Positions 1 through 7,462 of a DNA stretch of 64,000 nucleotides are shown here, piece by piece. The DNA is taken from positions 37,661 through 101,660 of the forward strand of contig JANPBT010000044.1 in NCBI GenBank assembly GCA_031430575.1, given 5' to 3'. Every line of letters begins with the position of its first letter. The first letter of the stretch is position 1. Made by a program: the position numbers and the translations under genes. Below the pieces are notes generated by a model. That model was not told where the DNA came from, searched no databases, and saw nothing but the letters and a program-made list of their open reading frames with translations. The stretch comes from JANMDS01 sp031430575 (GTDB lineage Bacteria > Pseudomonadota > Gammaproteobacteria > Burkholderiales > Casimicrobiaceae).

Positions 1-315
1 AAGATTCATCGCATCGTCGAAAAGCCTGCGCCGGCCGATGCGCCTTCTAATCTCGGCGTGGTCGGGCGCTATATTTTTACGCCACACATATTTTCCCATT
101 TGAAGCAAATCGGTGCCGGCGCAGGCGGAGAGATTCAGTTAACCGATGCGATCTCGCGCATGCTCGGGGATGTCGGCGCGAGCGCGTTTCGGTTTGCGGG
201 CACGCGCTACGACTGCGGCAGCAAGCTCGGCTATTTGCAGGCCACAGTCGCGTTCGGGTTGAAGCACAAAGAAGGCGGTGAAGCTTTCCGCGAATACCTG
301 CGGCGCAGTATTTGA
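1..315 (+). CDS. galU: UTP-glucose-1-phosphate uridylyltransferase, C-terminal part
   Basis: The reading frame is open from base 1, so the 5' part lies outside the window. The visible 104 residues carry the GalU signature EKPAPADAPSNLGVVGRYIFTP followed by GAGGEIQLTDAI and end in FREYLRRSI. The enzyme makes UDP-glucose from UTP and glucose-1-phosphate in the cytoplasm for envelope polysaccharides. The last codons (YLRRSI) are written by a copy of the dispersed 20-bp repeat at 293-312, which overlaps the stop region. Identification is firm; the missing N-terminus cannot be judged. Confidence 0.93.
   Translation, partial: KIHRIVEKPAPADAPSNLGVVGRYIFTPHIFSHLKQIGAGAGGEIQLTDAISRMLGDVGASAFRFAGTRYDCGSKLGYLQATVAFGLKHKEGGEAFREYLRRSI
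293..312 (+). repeat. Dispersed 20-bp repeat DR20, copy 1
   Basis: DR20 consensus is AATACCTGCGGCGCAGATTT; '+' below means this orientation and '-' its complement. This copy forms the 3' end of galU (read as YLRRSI) and ends 16 bases before the oxyR start codon. Confidence 0.9.
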
Positions 316-328
316 TGCGCACACGCTA

Positions 329-1258
329 ATGCAACTTCGCGAATTGCAATATATCGTCGCCATCGCGCAAGAGAAAAGTTTTGTGCGAGCGGCCGCAAAA
401 TGTTTTGTGAGCCAACCCGCGCTTTCGGTCGCGGTCAAAAATATGGAAGAAGAGCTTGGCGTTACGCTTTTCGAGCGCGGTAAATCGCAAGTCAGCGTGA
501 CCGCGATTGGTCAAAAAATCGTTGCCCAAGCCCAGCGCGTGCTTGAAGCAACTCAATTGCTCAAAGATATTGCCCGTGGCGGAAGCAATCCCTTACACGG
601 CGTACTGCGGTTGGGGGCGATCTATACCGTCGCGCCGTATTTATTGCCGGGGCTCATCTCTGCGCTCAACGTGAAAGCGCCAGAAATGCCGATTGAAATT
701 GAAGAAAATTTCACCCATCATCTTGAGACGATGTTGCGGCAAGGGCAGATCGATTGTGCTTTAGTTGCGCTGCCGTTTGCGCTACCCAACTTGCAAGTTG
801 ATCAGCTCTATGAAGAGCCATTCACCGTCATCGTGCCGCAGAAGCACCCATGGGCAACACGCGAGCAGATCGACCCTTGCGAGCTCGCGCAGACCCACTG
901 CATCTTGATGTCTGTCGGCAATTGCTTTCGCAATCATGTTTTGCAATCCTGCCCAGAGCTCAACGATCCTTCTAGCAATGTCTCGCGGAGTAATTCGCTT
1001 GAGACCGTTCGCAATATGGTCGCGTCTGGTTTGGGGGTTTCGGTCATGCCACTCGGCGCACTTGATGCCCGCTATCAGACCGATTTAGTCACCGCCATCC
1101 CGTTTGCCGCACCCGTGCCCTCGCGACGCATCGGGCTTGCCTATCGGTCGGGCTTTTCGCGGCCAGATGCGATTAGGCTCATTAAAGACTGCGTGCGCGC
1201 GCTCCCACTTTCCTATGCGACCTTGCTTAACGATGACGGCACCACACTTTTGCAGTGA
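329..1258 (+). CDS. oxyR: LysR-family hydrogen-peroxide sensor OxyR
   Basis: A 309-residue LysR regulator. The N-terminal helix-turn-helix reads LRELQYIVAIAQEKSFVRAAAKCFVSQPALS, followed by a periplasmic-binding-like effector domain. The ATG at 329 places two cysteines at residues 199 and 208 (GNCFRNHVLQSC), exactly the numbering of the redox pair of E. coli OxyR; this decides both the start and the identity. YTVAPYLLPGLI and NSLETVRNMVASGLGVSVMP are also OxyR-like. By family knowledge it forms a 199-208 disulfide on peroxide exposure and activates catalase/peroxidase genes, but no such target lies nearby. A tRNA follows after 16 bases. Confidence 0.9.
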   Translation: MQLRELQYIVAIAQEKSFVRAAAKCFVSQPALSVAVKNMEEELGVTLFERGKSQVSVTAIGQKIVAQAQRVLEATQLLKDIARGGSNPLHGVLRLGAIYTVAPYLLPGLISALNVKAPEMPIEIEENFTHHLETMLRQGQIDCALVALPFALPNLQVDQLYEEPFTVIVPQKHPWATREQIDPCELAQTHCILMSVGNCFRNHVLQSCPELNDPSSNVSRSNSLETVRNMVASGLGVSVMPLGALDARYQTDLVTAIPFAAPVPSRRIGLAYRSGFSRPDAIRLIKDCVRALPLSYATLLNDDGTTLLQ

Positions 1259-1274
1259 TAAACTTCGTCAAGTC

Positions 1275-1349
1275 GGGCGGTTAGCTCAGCGGTAGAGCAC
1301 TGCCTTCACACGGCAGGGGTCGCAGGTTCAAACCCTGCACCGCCCACCA
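1275..1349 (+). tRNA. tRNA-Val (anticodon CAC)
   Basis: A full cloverleaf with encoded CCA. The acceptor stem is GGGCGGT (1275-1281) with ACCGCCC (1339-1345). The anticodon stem is CTGCC/GGCAG around the loop TTCACAC, with the CAC anticodon at 1307-1309. The T-arm contains GGTTCAAACC. The discriminator is A, followed by CCA at 1347-1349. It decodes GUG. Confidence 0.95.
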
Positions 1350-1405
1350 ATCATAAAGTTTGAAATAGGGCGCTTCAGCGCTTTTATTTTGCCCATTTTT
1401 CGCGC

Positions 1406-1425
1406 AAAACTGCGCCGCAGGTATT
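1406..1425 (-). repeat. DR20 copy 2
   Basis: Intergenic, between tRNA-Val and mobB, 23 bases before the mobB start codon. One substitution (AAAAC for AAATC). Confidence 0.85.
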
Positions 1426-1448
1426 CCGCGGAGTCCGACGTAAAGCGT

Positions 1449-1991
1449 ATGTCAGATCAAAAAGTAATCGGCTTTGCAGGCTGGTCCGGGAGCGGGAAAA
1501 CGACGCTAATTGAGCAGCTCATTCCGCGCATTCGCGCCCGCGGCGTGCGGGTTTCGCTCATCAAGCATACGCATCACGCGATCGACATTGATCAGCCCGG
1601 AAAAGACTCGCACCGCCATCGAATGGCAGGCTGCGAAGAGGTATTGATTTCCGCTTCGAGCCGATGGGCGTTGATTCGCGAGCTGCGTGATGCGCCAGAG
1701 CTTACGCTTGCGGAGGCGATTAAGATGTTGAGCGCGTGTGATCTCGTTTTGGTGGAGGGCTACAAATTCGCAGCGATTCCCAAAATTGAGATCTTTCGCG
1801 CGAATGTGGACGTCGAGCGGCTTTACCCGAGTGATCCGCACGTGCGCGCGATCGTTACCGATACGCCCGAGGCGCAGAGCCCCATCCCGCAATTCGGTTT
1901 GCGTGAATATGACGAAGTCATCGATTTTATGTTTGAAATTGTCGGACTGACGCAACGCTCAAGCGTCCGTTCATCGCCACCAACAGGCTAA
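1449..1991 (+). CDS. mobB: Molybdopterin-guanine dinucleotide biosynthesis adaptor MobB
   Basis: A 180-residue P-loop protein. The Walker A motif GWSGSGKTT is at residues 11-19, IKHTHH and DQPGKDSHRHRMAGC follow, and the conserved LVLVEGYK is near residue 97. MobB binds GTP and assists MobA in attaching GMP to molybdopterin in the cytoplasm. The start at 1449 is preferred over an upstream in-frame ATG at 1389, because the family begins directly before the P-loop and the extension would run through DR20 copy 2. moaD and moaE lie just downstream, so this is a molybdenum-cofactor neighbourhood. Confidence 0.9.
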   Translation: MSDQKVIGFAGWSGSGKTTLIEQLIPRIRARGVRVSLIKHTHHAIDIDQPGKDSHRHRMAGCEEVLISASSRWALIRELRDAPELTLAEAIKMLSACDLVLVEGYKFAAIPKIEIFRANVDVERLYPSDPHVRAIVTDTPEAQSPIPQFGLREYDEVIDFMFEIVGLTQRSSVRSSPPTG

Positions 1992-2029
1992 ATCTTGACC
2001 AATCGACTGACATGGTTCATCATGTCGGT

Positions 2030-2761
2030 ATGTCGCAATTCGCCTACATTCGTCCCATTTCCGTCGCGCTCCTCGCAGCGTTTGGCGTGCAATGCGCGCA
2101 GGCGCAGGGTTTCTTCGGCGGCATCAAATTTTCATCTCCCGTAACGGACGCCGCCGCTGAGGGTAAAACCGACGCCAAGCCAGCGCTGTTTGCGCCCGAC
2201 AAATCAAAAATAAGCGACGAGCTCGCGCTCGGTCTGCGCGTCCCAGCGTGGGAGCGCACGCGCAATATGTTCGCAACCGAGCAAGCCTCGGTCTTTGGCG
2301 GGGTTAAAACAGCCTCGGGCATCGGTTTTGGCGCCGCGCTGTCGCAAGTTCGGCCAACGCAGGGCTCGATTCCAGGCACTGCGCCGGTGCAATCCAATCC
2401 ATTGCCGCTGGGGCTTTTCTCCAATACGTTTGGTCAGCCGCTCAACCCCGGTAGTGTTGGAATCGATATTTATTCCTCATTCGATGTATCGTCCAAAATT
2501 TCCCTCTTCGGGCGCTTGGGTCTTGAGCGAAATGAAGTACGGCCGTTGCAAGCCAACGAGGCCAATCTAATTTCTCCGCTCGCCGGTGCTACTGTGCGCA
2601 CTGGCCAGTCTGCCAATTACGGCGTCGGTATTCGTTTCGATGTTTCCCCGTCGTTGGGTGTGCGTGCCGAGTATTCGCGCGGCTTGAAAGTAGATCGCCC
2701 CGAGTTTTCCAAAGAAACCGAAACCGACACGCTCTCGCTCGGGCTTCGCTGGAAGTTTTAA
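2030..2761 (+). CDS. Outer-membrane beta-barrel protein (OmpA-like barrel)
   Basis: About 243 residues. A signal peptide (SVALLAAFGVQCAQAQ) is followed by a region with alternating hydrophobic residues, and the protein ends in SLGLRWKF; a terminal aromatic residue is typical of outer-membrane barrels. The stretch GVGIRFDVSPSLGVRAEYSRG looks like paired beta-strands of an OmpA-type 8-stranded barrel. In-frame ATG codons at 2012 and 2030 are both possible; 2030 gives the more compact signal peptide. No specific substrate can be named. It sits between mobB and moaD but has no obvious link to the cofactor pathway. Confidence 0.7.
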   Translation: MSQFAYIRPISVALLAAFGVQCAQAQGFFGGIKFSSPVTDAAAEGKTDAKPALFAPDKSKISDELALGLRVPAWERTRNMFATEQASVFGGVKTASGIGFGAALSQVRPTQGSIPGTAPVQSNPLPLGLFSNTFGQPLNPGSVGIDIYSSFDVSSKISLFGRLGLERNEVRPLQANEANLISPLAGATVRTGQSANYGVGIRFDVSPSLGVRAEYSRGLKVDRPEFSKETETDTLSLGLRWKF

Positions 2762-2788
2762 CCTCCCTGCAATGACATAATCACGCGT

Positions 2789-3034
2789 ATGATCAGCGTG
2801 ATTTACCTTGCCCGCTTGCGCGATGCGCTGGGCGTATCCAAAGAAGAAATACCTGCGGCGGAGAATGTGGCCGATTTGCTCGCAATTTTGCGCTCGCGCG
2901 GCGGTAGTTGGGCATGCGAATTAGCGGAAGGCAAGGCGTTTAAAGTCGCGGTCAATCATGCGCTTGTGCCGCCCGAAACGCCTTTAAACGCTGGCGACGA
3001 AGTGGCATTTTTACCGCCGGTAACCGGAGGCTAG
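2789..3034 (+). CDS. moaD: Molybdopterin synthase small subunit MoaD
   Basis: An 81-residue beta-grasp (ubiquitin-like) protein ending in PPVTGG. Its C-terminal double glycine is thiocarboxylated and supplies sulfur for molybdopterin. Length and the closing motif VAFLPPVTGG fit the family. moaE starts 6 bases downstream, so the two synthase subunits are co-transcribed. A slightly degenerate repeat copy (2848-2867) encodes EEIPAAENV near residue 20. Confidence 0.92.
   Translation: MISVIYLARLRDALGVSKEEIPAAENVADLLAILRSRGGSWACELAEGKAFKVAVNHALVPPETPLNAGDEVAFLPPVTGG
2848..2867 (+). repeat. DR20 copy 3 (degenerate)
   Basis: Inside moaD, read as IPAAEN. One core base differs (GCGGCGGAGA), so it is either decaying or an incomplete match. 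Confidence 0.55.
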
Positions 3035-3040
3035 GTCGCA

Positions 3041-3493
3041 ATGCCAGTGCGCATTCAAACTGCCGATTTCGACATGAGCGCTGAAATCGCAACGATGCGA
3101 AAAGCCAATCCAAAAATCGGGGCGGTTGCGAGCTTTGTTGGCGTCGTGCGCGATATGAACGACGGTGATGCCGTGGCCGGTATGTTTCTCGAGCATTATC
3201 CGGTGATGACTGAAAGCGCGCTGCAAGAGATCATCGCCGAAGCCCACACCCGTTGGGATTTTTTCGACGCACTCATCATTCATCGCGTCGGGCAATTAGC
3301 GCCGCTCGATCAAATCGTATTTGTCGCGGTGACGAGCGCGCACCGCGGTGATGCGTTTGATGCTTGTCACTTCATTATGGATTTCTTAAAGACCAACGCA
3401 CCGTTTTGGAAGCGTGAATCAACGCCCGCAGGCGAGCGCTGGGTCGATGCTCGCGTCACCGATGACGCTGCCGCAGCGCGGTGGAAGCGGTGA
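3041..3493 (+). CDS. moaE: Molybdopterin synthase catalytic subunit MoaE
   Basis: 150 residues, the usual length. The conserved blocks are GAVASFVGVVRD, LEHYPVMTE, HRVGQL, AVTSAHRGDAFDACHFIMDFLKTNAPFWKRE and ERWVDA; the KT and KRE lysines sit in the active-site segment. With MoaD it converts precursor Z (cPMP) to molybdopterin. The stop codon overlaps the GTG start of the next gene (GTGA), suggesting translational coupling. Confidence 0.95.
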   Translation: MPVRIQTADFDMSAEIATMRKANPKIGAVASFVGVVRDMNDGDAVAGMFLEHYPVMTESALQEIIAEAHTRWDFFDALIIHRVGQLAPLDQIVFVAVTSAHRGDAFDACHFIMDFLKTNAPFWKRESTPAGERWVDARVTDDAAAARWKR

Positions 3494-4320
3494 GCACCGT
3501 ATTTTGTCGAAATTGCAATTCCCGGTTAATACCTGCGGCGCAGTTTTGCTCAGATTGCGGGCAAAGTAGCGCTCCAATTCGGAGCTCAACGCTCGAAGTG
3601 ATGAAGGACTGGAGCGAGCACTACGTCGGCAGCCACGGCGCGCTTTGGCGCACCCTTTCAACGCTCTTTCGGTCTCCAGGAAAGCTCACGCGCGAGTACA
3701 TCGCGGGTCGGCGTACGATGTATCTGAAGCCAATTCAGTTGTATTTTCTGGCTTCTATTTTGATGTTTGCGTTTGTGAAAATCGGCAGCCCTGGGATCGA
3801 GAAAATCGAATTCGTCGGGGACAAAGCACCGATTTCTGTTTCCGGCAGCGTGCGTGAAGAGCTGCAATTGCTCACGCCATTTCTTGGCAAAAGTATCGAG
3901 GCGCGCGTGAAAGCAATCAACGACATGCCCCGGAGTGAGTTGACGCTTCGCGTCAATACCTTCGCTGCAAAGTTCATCCCGATCGGGTTCTTTTGCTTAG
4001 TGCCAGTGCTGGCATTTTTTCTGAAAGTGTTGTGGGGCTGGCAGATGCGATACGCCGATCATTTCGTTTTCGCACTTCATGTTCAGGCAACTGTTTTTTT
4101 CTTCTTGGCCATTTTTTACCTCGGACCGAAAACGTTTGGCGCGTATCAAGGCGTGGTTGCAATTGCGATGTTGTTGACGGTTTGGCGTGCTTTCGCCGGC
4201 GCGTATGGTGGAAGTCGGTGGAAACGCTTACTTTTGATTATCCCGACCGTCTGTGTTTACTTTCTAGCGCTTTTGATTGTGCTTGTGACGATCATATTTT
4301 TTGGCTTTGCTTTAGGGTAG
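3490..4320 (+). CDS. DUF3667-type membrane protein with N-terminal zinc ribbon
   Basis: About 276 residues. The N-terminus has a CxxC...CxxC zinc ribbon (CRNCNSRLIPAAQFCSDCGQ). It is followed by a soluble linker and about five membrane segments (PIQLYFLASILMFAFV, FIPIGFFCLVPVLAFFL, FVFALHVQATVFFFLAIFYL, VVAIAMLLTVW, LLLIIPTVCVYFLALLIVLVTIIFFGFAL). The GTG at 3490 overlaps the moaE stop by GTGA; a second GTG at 3481 is also in frame. DR20 copy 4 lies between the two zinc-binding pairs and supplies IPAAQF. Function is unknown. Confidence 0.75.
   Translation: MSTVFCRNCNSRLIPAAQFCSDCGQSSAPIRSSTLEVMKDWSEHYVGSHGALWRTLSTLFRSPGKLTREYIAGRRTMYLKPIQLYFLASILMFAFVKIGSPGIEKIEFVGDKAPISVSGSVREELQLLTPFLGKSIEARVKAINDMPRSELTLRVNTFAAKFIPIGFFCLVPVLAFFLKVLWGWQMRYADHFVFALHVQATVFFFLAIFYLGPKTFGAYQGVVAIAMLLTVWRAFAGAYGGSRWKRLLLIIPTVCVYFLALLIVLVTIIFFGFALG
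3528..3547 (+). repeat. DR20 copy 4
   Basis: Inside the zinc ribbon of the DUF3667 protein, read as LIPAAQF, immediately before the second CxxC pair. Confidence 0.9.
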
Positions 4321-4326
4321 CGACCA

Positions 4327-5241
4327 ATGCATCGGATTGCACTCGATTGGGGAAGCTCACACTTGCGGGCGTACGCAGTGGATACCTGCGGCGCAGTTTT
4401 ACAAACGCGGCAGGCCGATACCGGCGTATTTTCGGTTGTCAAAAATGAGTTTGAACTTACCCTGCGCGCGCTCGTCGATGATTGGCTCGACGCCCATCCG
4501 CAGATCGAAATCTGCGCCGCTGGTATGATCGGTAGCGCTAATGGGTGGCAAGAGGCGCGCTATGTTTGCACGCCCGCAACGCCGCGCGCGTTGCGAGAAA
4601 GCATGCTTCGCATTGCGTTTGAGCGCTCAGCGCACGTGCTGCAAATCATCCCCGGCGTACGCCACGGCGCGGGCATGGCGGTGGATGTGATGCGGGGCGA
4701 GGAGACCCAGATTTTTGGCGTGTTGCAAGGTCTAGGCGATGGCGTATTTTGCTTGCCGGGCACCCACTGCAAATGGGTCGTCGTGCGCGATGATGCGATC
4801 GTTGATTTTCGCACTCACTTTACAGGTGAGCTCTATCAGTGGCTCTCGACGCAAAGCAGCGTGAGTAAAGTATTCGGGCCCACTGCGCCGTTTGATTCCA
4901 AGGCGTTTGATGAGGCAGCGGGGCGCGCCATCGCCGCGCCCGGCGATTTGCTGCATCAACTCTTTACCCTACGCGCGAGCGTGGTCTCGCGTGAGCGCGA
5001 TGGCGCTTGGGCGGCGAGCGCTGCCCAGGGCGCACTGATTGGCGCAGATGTGGCCAATGGCATTGAATACCTGCGGCGCAGTTTCGGCGATTTTGCAAGT
5101 GCACCGATCCACTTGATCGGTGCACCAACGCTTAGCGCGCACTACGCACATATTCTCGGGCAGCAGGACATCGATTACCGTATGCACGATGCTGACGCCA
5201 CAGTGAACGGATTGACCCGTATTTGCGGCAAACCAGCGTAA
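4327..5241 (+). CDS. dgoK: 2-dehydro-3-deoxygalactonokinase family sugar kinase
   Basis: 304 residues, the usual DgoK length. The N-terminal phosphate-binding motif is ALDWGSSHLRAY, the central block AAGMIGSANGW is followed by DVMRGEETQIFG, and LPGTHCKWV replaces the common LPGTHSKW (Ser to Cys). DgoK phosphorylates 2-keto-3-deoxygalactonate in the cytoplasm. No dgoA aldolase or dehydratase lies nearby, so its substrate here is uncertain. Three repeat copies sit in this gene (4381, 4508 degenerate, 5066), the densest load of any gene in the window except the hydrolase at 58996. Confidence 0.82.
   Translation: MHRIALDWGSSHLRAYAVDTCGAVLQTRQADTGVFSVVKNEFELTLRALVDDWLDAHPQIEICAAGMIGSANGWQEARYVCTPATPRALRESMLRIAFERSAHVLQIIPGVRHGAGMAVDVMRGEETQIFGVLQGLGDGVFCLPGTHCKWVVVRDDAIVDFRTHFTGELYQWLSTQSSVSKVFGPTAPFDSKAFDEAAGRAIAAPGDLLHQLFTLRASVVSRERDGAWAASAAQGALIGADVANGIEYLRRSFGDFASAPIHLIGAPTLSAHYAHILGQQDIDYRMHDADATVNGLTRICGKPA
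4381..4400 (+). repeat. DR20 copy 5
   Basis: Inside dgoK, read as DTCGAV. Confidence 0.85.
4508..4527 (-). repeat. DR20 copy 6 (degenerate)
   Basis: Inside dgoK, read as ICAAGM. One change in the core flank (GCTGGTAT). It overlaps the family-conserved AGMIGS, so part of the match may be coincidence. Confidence 0.5.
5066..5085 (+). repeat. DR20 copy 7
   Basis: Inside dgoK, read as EYLRRSF. Confidence 0.88.
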
Positions 5242-5250
5242 AGTAGCGTC

Positions 5251-5742
5251 ATGAACACGAACGTAAATCTCAGCCGTCACATTCAACCTGAAATTGCAGT
5301 GCGGGCTATCCCTGATGACGAACGCGTCTGGGTGCCGCAAGCGCCCAACGTTTGGTTCCGCCCGCTTTTATTTAATACTGTAAGCGGCGGTTGGTGTAAT
5401 CTTTTACGCGTGCGCAAATCGGGCGTGCTCTCGCGGCATCGGCACCCCATGGCGGTCACCGGTTATGTGATTAAAGGCACGTGGCGCTACCTTGAACATG
5501 ACTGGATCGCCATGGAAGGCAGCTTCGTCTACGAGCCTCCGGGCGAGGTGCATACGTTGGTCGTTCCCGATGATTGCCCTGAAATGATCACGCACTTCAA
5601 TATTCAAGGCGCGATGATTTACTTAGACGCTAACGACAATCATATCGGTTATGAAGACGTGTGGACCAAGATTGAGATGTGTCGCGCTCATTATGAAAGC
5701 AATGGCTTGGGCGCGGGCTATGTTGATCAGTTTGTGCGGTAG
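5251..5742 (+). CDS. Cupin of the 2,4'-dihydroxyacetophenone dioxygenase family
   Basis: A 163-residue single cupin domain. The metal-site candidates are His63 and His65 (SRHRHP), Glu82 in YLEHDW and His101 (GEVHTLVV). GYVIKGTWRYLEHDW and GSFVYEPPGEVHT match the dihydroxyacetophenone dioxygenase (DAD) family, iron enzymes that cleave a C-C bond beside a carbonyl. It follows dgoK after 9 bases and is likely co-transcribed. The actual substrate cannot be read from the sequence. Confidence 0.7.
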   Translation: MNTNVNLSRHIQPEIAVRAIPDDERVWVPQAPNVWFRPLLFNTVSGGWCNLLRVRKSGVLSRHRHPMAVTGYVIKGTWRYLEHDWIAMEGSFVYEPPGEVHTLVVPDDCPEMITHFNIQGAMIYLDANDNHIGYEDVWTKIEMCRAHYESNGLGAGYVDQFVR

Positions 5743-5932
5743 CGTTGAAAGTCTTGGTTACTCTTTCTTTCGCCTGCTGCGTACCCATCGTTAATCCCCT
5801 CTTCCCGTGTCAGCGGGTTCAGGTGAAGGCGCGTCACCGGCAATTGCAAAAATTCATCGATATTCAGCGTTGGCTTTCATCGCTCCTAACTTATCAAAAT
5901 CGCGCTGCTAAACGAGAATCAGGTCGGCCGCA

Positions 5933-6307
5933 ATGAACCCGCTTCTCGCGATCGCCCTCGGCGCGATCCTCGGCGCCTGGAGCCGCTACGCGCTCGCACT
6001 CGTCTTCAATAACGAACACGGCAATTGGCCGCTCGGCACGTTGTTGGCCAATGCCATAGGCGGATTGCTCATTGGCATTTGCGTTGCATTTTTCTCTGAA
6101 CGTGCAGAGATCGATCCCGCGTGGCGACTGTTCGCCGTCACCGGATTTCTCGGCGCGCTTACTACTTTTTCGACTTACTCCGCAGAAGTGATCGCGCTTT
6201 TGCAGCGCGGCGATTGGCTGTCGGGCCTGGGGCTTGCGTTGGTGCACGTCATCGTCTCGCTCGCGCTCTGCGCCGCAGGGTTTTATCTCTACAAAGCAAT
6301 TGCTTAA
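5933..6307 (+). CDS. crcB: Fluoride exporter CrcB/Fluc
   Basis: A 124-residue four-helix membrane protein. GAWSRYAL near the N-terminus, PLGTLLANAIGGLLIG in helix 2 and the helix-3 break GFLGALTTFSTYSAE are the Fluc signatures. Two copies form an antiparallel dimer that exports fluoride. The 190-base upstream gap lacks a recognisable fluoride riboswitch. qor starts 17 bases downstream. Confidence 0.93.
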   Translation: MNPLLAIALGAILGAWSRYALALVFNNEHGNWPLGTLLANAIGGLLIGICVAFFSERAEIDPAWRLFAVTGFLGALTTFSTYSAEVIALLQRGDWLSGLGLALVHVIVSLALCAAGFYLYKAIA

Positions 6308-6324
6308 TTTCAAAGAGGAACAAC

Positions 6325-7311
6325 ATGAGTCAGACAATTAAAGCGTTTCGTTTCCATAAAGTGGGTGGCCCCGAGGTGTTGCAGCTCGAGCGCGTTACGC
6401 TCGATGCGCCGGGCGAGGGCGAAGCCCAAATTCGCCATACGGCAATTGGCGTTAACTACATCGATACTTACCATCGCTCCGGCTTGTATCCACTACCGTT
6501 GCCCTCTGGTATCGGCATTGAGGGCGCGGGCGTGGTCACTGCGCTGGGTGCGAATGCGGGTCACAGTCTTGCAGTGGGCGATCGCGTTGCGTATGCGGGT
6601 GGGCCGTTGGCCGCCTATAGCGAAGCCCGCAATATCCCCGCGCGGCAACTCCATAAAATTCCCGAGGGTGTGAATGATCATCACGTCGCGGCAGGTTTTT
6701 TGCGCGCGCTTACGGTTGAGTATTTATTTAACCGTAGCTTCCCGCTTAAAGGTGGCGAGACAGTGCTTTTTCACGCTGCCGCTGGCGGCGTTGGTCTCAT
6801 CGCCTGCCAATGGGCGAAAGCGATTGGCGTGAATCTGATCGGCACTGCCGGCAGCGACGATAAATGCGCGCTCGCCATCGCACATGGTGCGGCGCACTGC
6901 ATCAATTACCGCACGCAAAATTTCGTTGAAGAAGTGAAGAAAATAAACGGTGGTCAGGGTGTGCCTGTTGTATACGACTCCGTTGGAAAAGATACATTTC
7001 CCGCGTCGCTTGATTGCATTTCACCGCTTGGCTATTTCGTGAGTTTCGGTAATGCCTCAGGCCCGATTGACGCATTTAATTTAGGCATGCTTGGCCCTAA
7101 AGGCTCAATCTACGCAACGCGCCAAACGCTCATGACCTACATTGCTGATCGCACGCGCTATGAACAAATGGCGGCGAACGTGTTCGCGCTCATGAAAGCA
7201 GGCAAACTCGATCTCGCACCACGGCAAACCTATTCGCTTGAAAATGCGGCGCAAGCGCATCTCGATCTGGAAGCCCGCAAGACTACGGGTGGGATGATTT
7301 TGTTGCCATAG
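6325..7311 (+). CDS. qor: NADPH:quinone oxidoreductase (zeta-crystallin type)
   Basis: 328 residues of the medium-chain dehydrogenase superfamily without zinc ligands. VGGPEVLQLE and IGVNYIDTYHRSGLYPLPLPSGIGIEGAGVV are typical Qor N-terminal sequence, and AAAGGVGLIACQWAK is the nucleotide-binding loop. The start at 6325 is supported by an AAAGAGGAA ribosome site at 6312-6320. It reduces quinones with NADPH in the cytoplasm. A DR20 inverted pair follows the stop. Confidence 0.88.
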   Translation: MSQTIKAFRFHKVGGPEVLQLERVTLDAPGEGEAQIRHTAIGVNYIDTYHRSGLYPLPLPSGIGIEGAGVVTALGANAGHSLAVGDRVAYAGGPLAAYSEARNIPARQLHKIPEGVNDHHVAAGFLRALTVEYLFNRSFPLKGGETVLFHAAAGGVGLIACQWAKAIGVNLIGTAGSDDKCALAIAHGAAHCINYRTQNFVEEVKKINGGQGVPVVYDSVGKDTFPASLDCISPLGYFVSFGNASGPIDAFNLGMLGPKGSIYATRQTLMTYIADRTRYEQMAANVFALMKAGKLDLAPRQTYSLENAAQAHLDLEARKTTGGMILLP

Positions 7312-7328
7312 TTTTTAACGACAAGAGA

Positions 7329-7380
7329 AATACCTGCGCTGCGGGAGTGCGTTTTTAGTCAAATCTGCGCCGCAGGTATT
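7329..7380. repeat. DR20 inverted pair (copies 8 and 9), hairpin between convergent genes
   Basis: The left arm is degenerate (7329-7348, '+', core CTGCGCTGCGG) and the right arm is a perfect copy (7361-7380, '-'), with about 12 bases between them. It lies 17 bases after qor and 83 bases past the 3' end of the convergent S74 gene, so a terminator role in either direction is plausible. No clear T-run follows the stem. Confidence 0.75.
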
Positions 7381-7462
7381 AAAAAAAGTCGATGAACAGT
7401 CGTTGTTCTGACGCGCGTTATTAAGCCATGGTCATCGTGCTTGATTTTTTTGCTAACAAATA

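Noticed and set aside
5743..5932. Possible fluoride riboswitch before crcB
   Set aside because: The 190-base leader lacks the conserved crcB motif elements that I can recognise.
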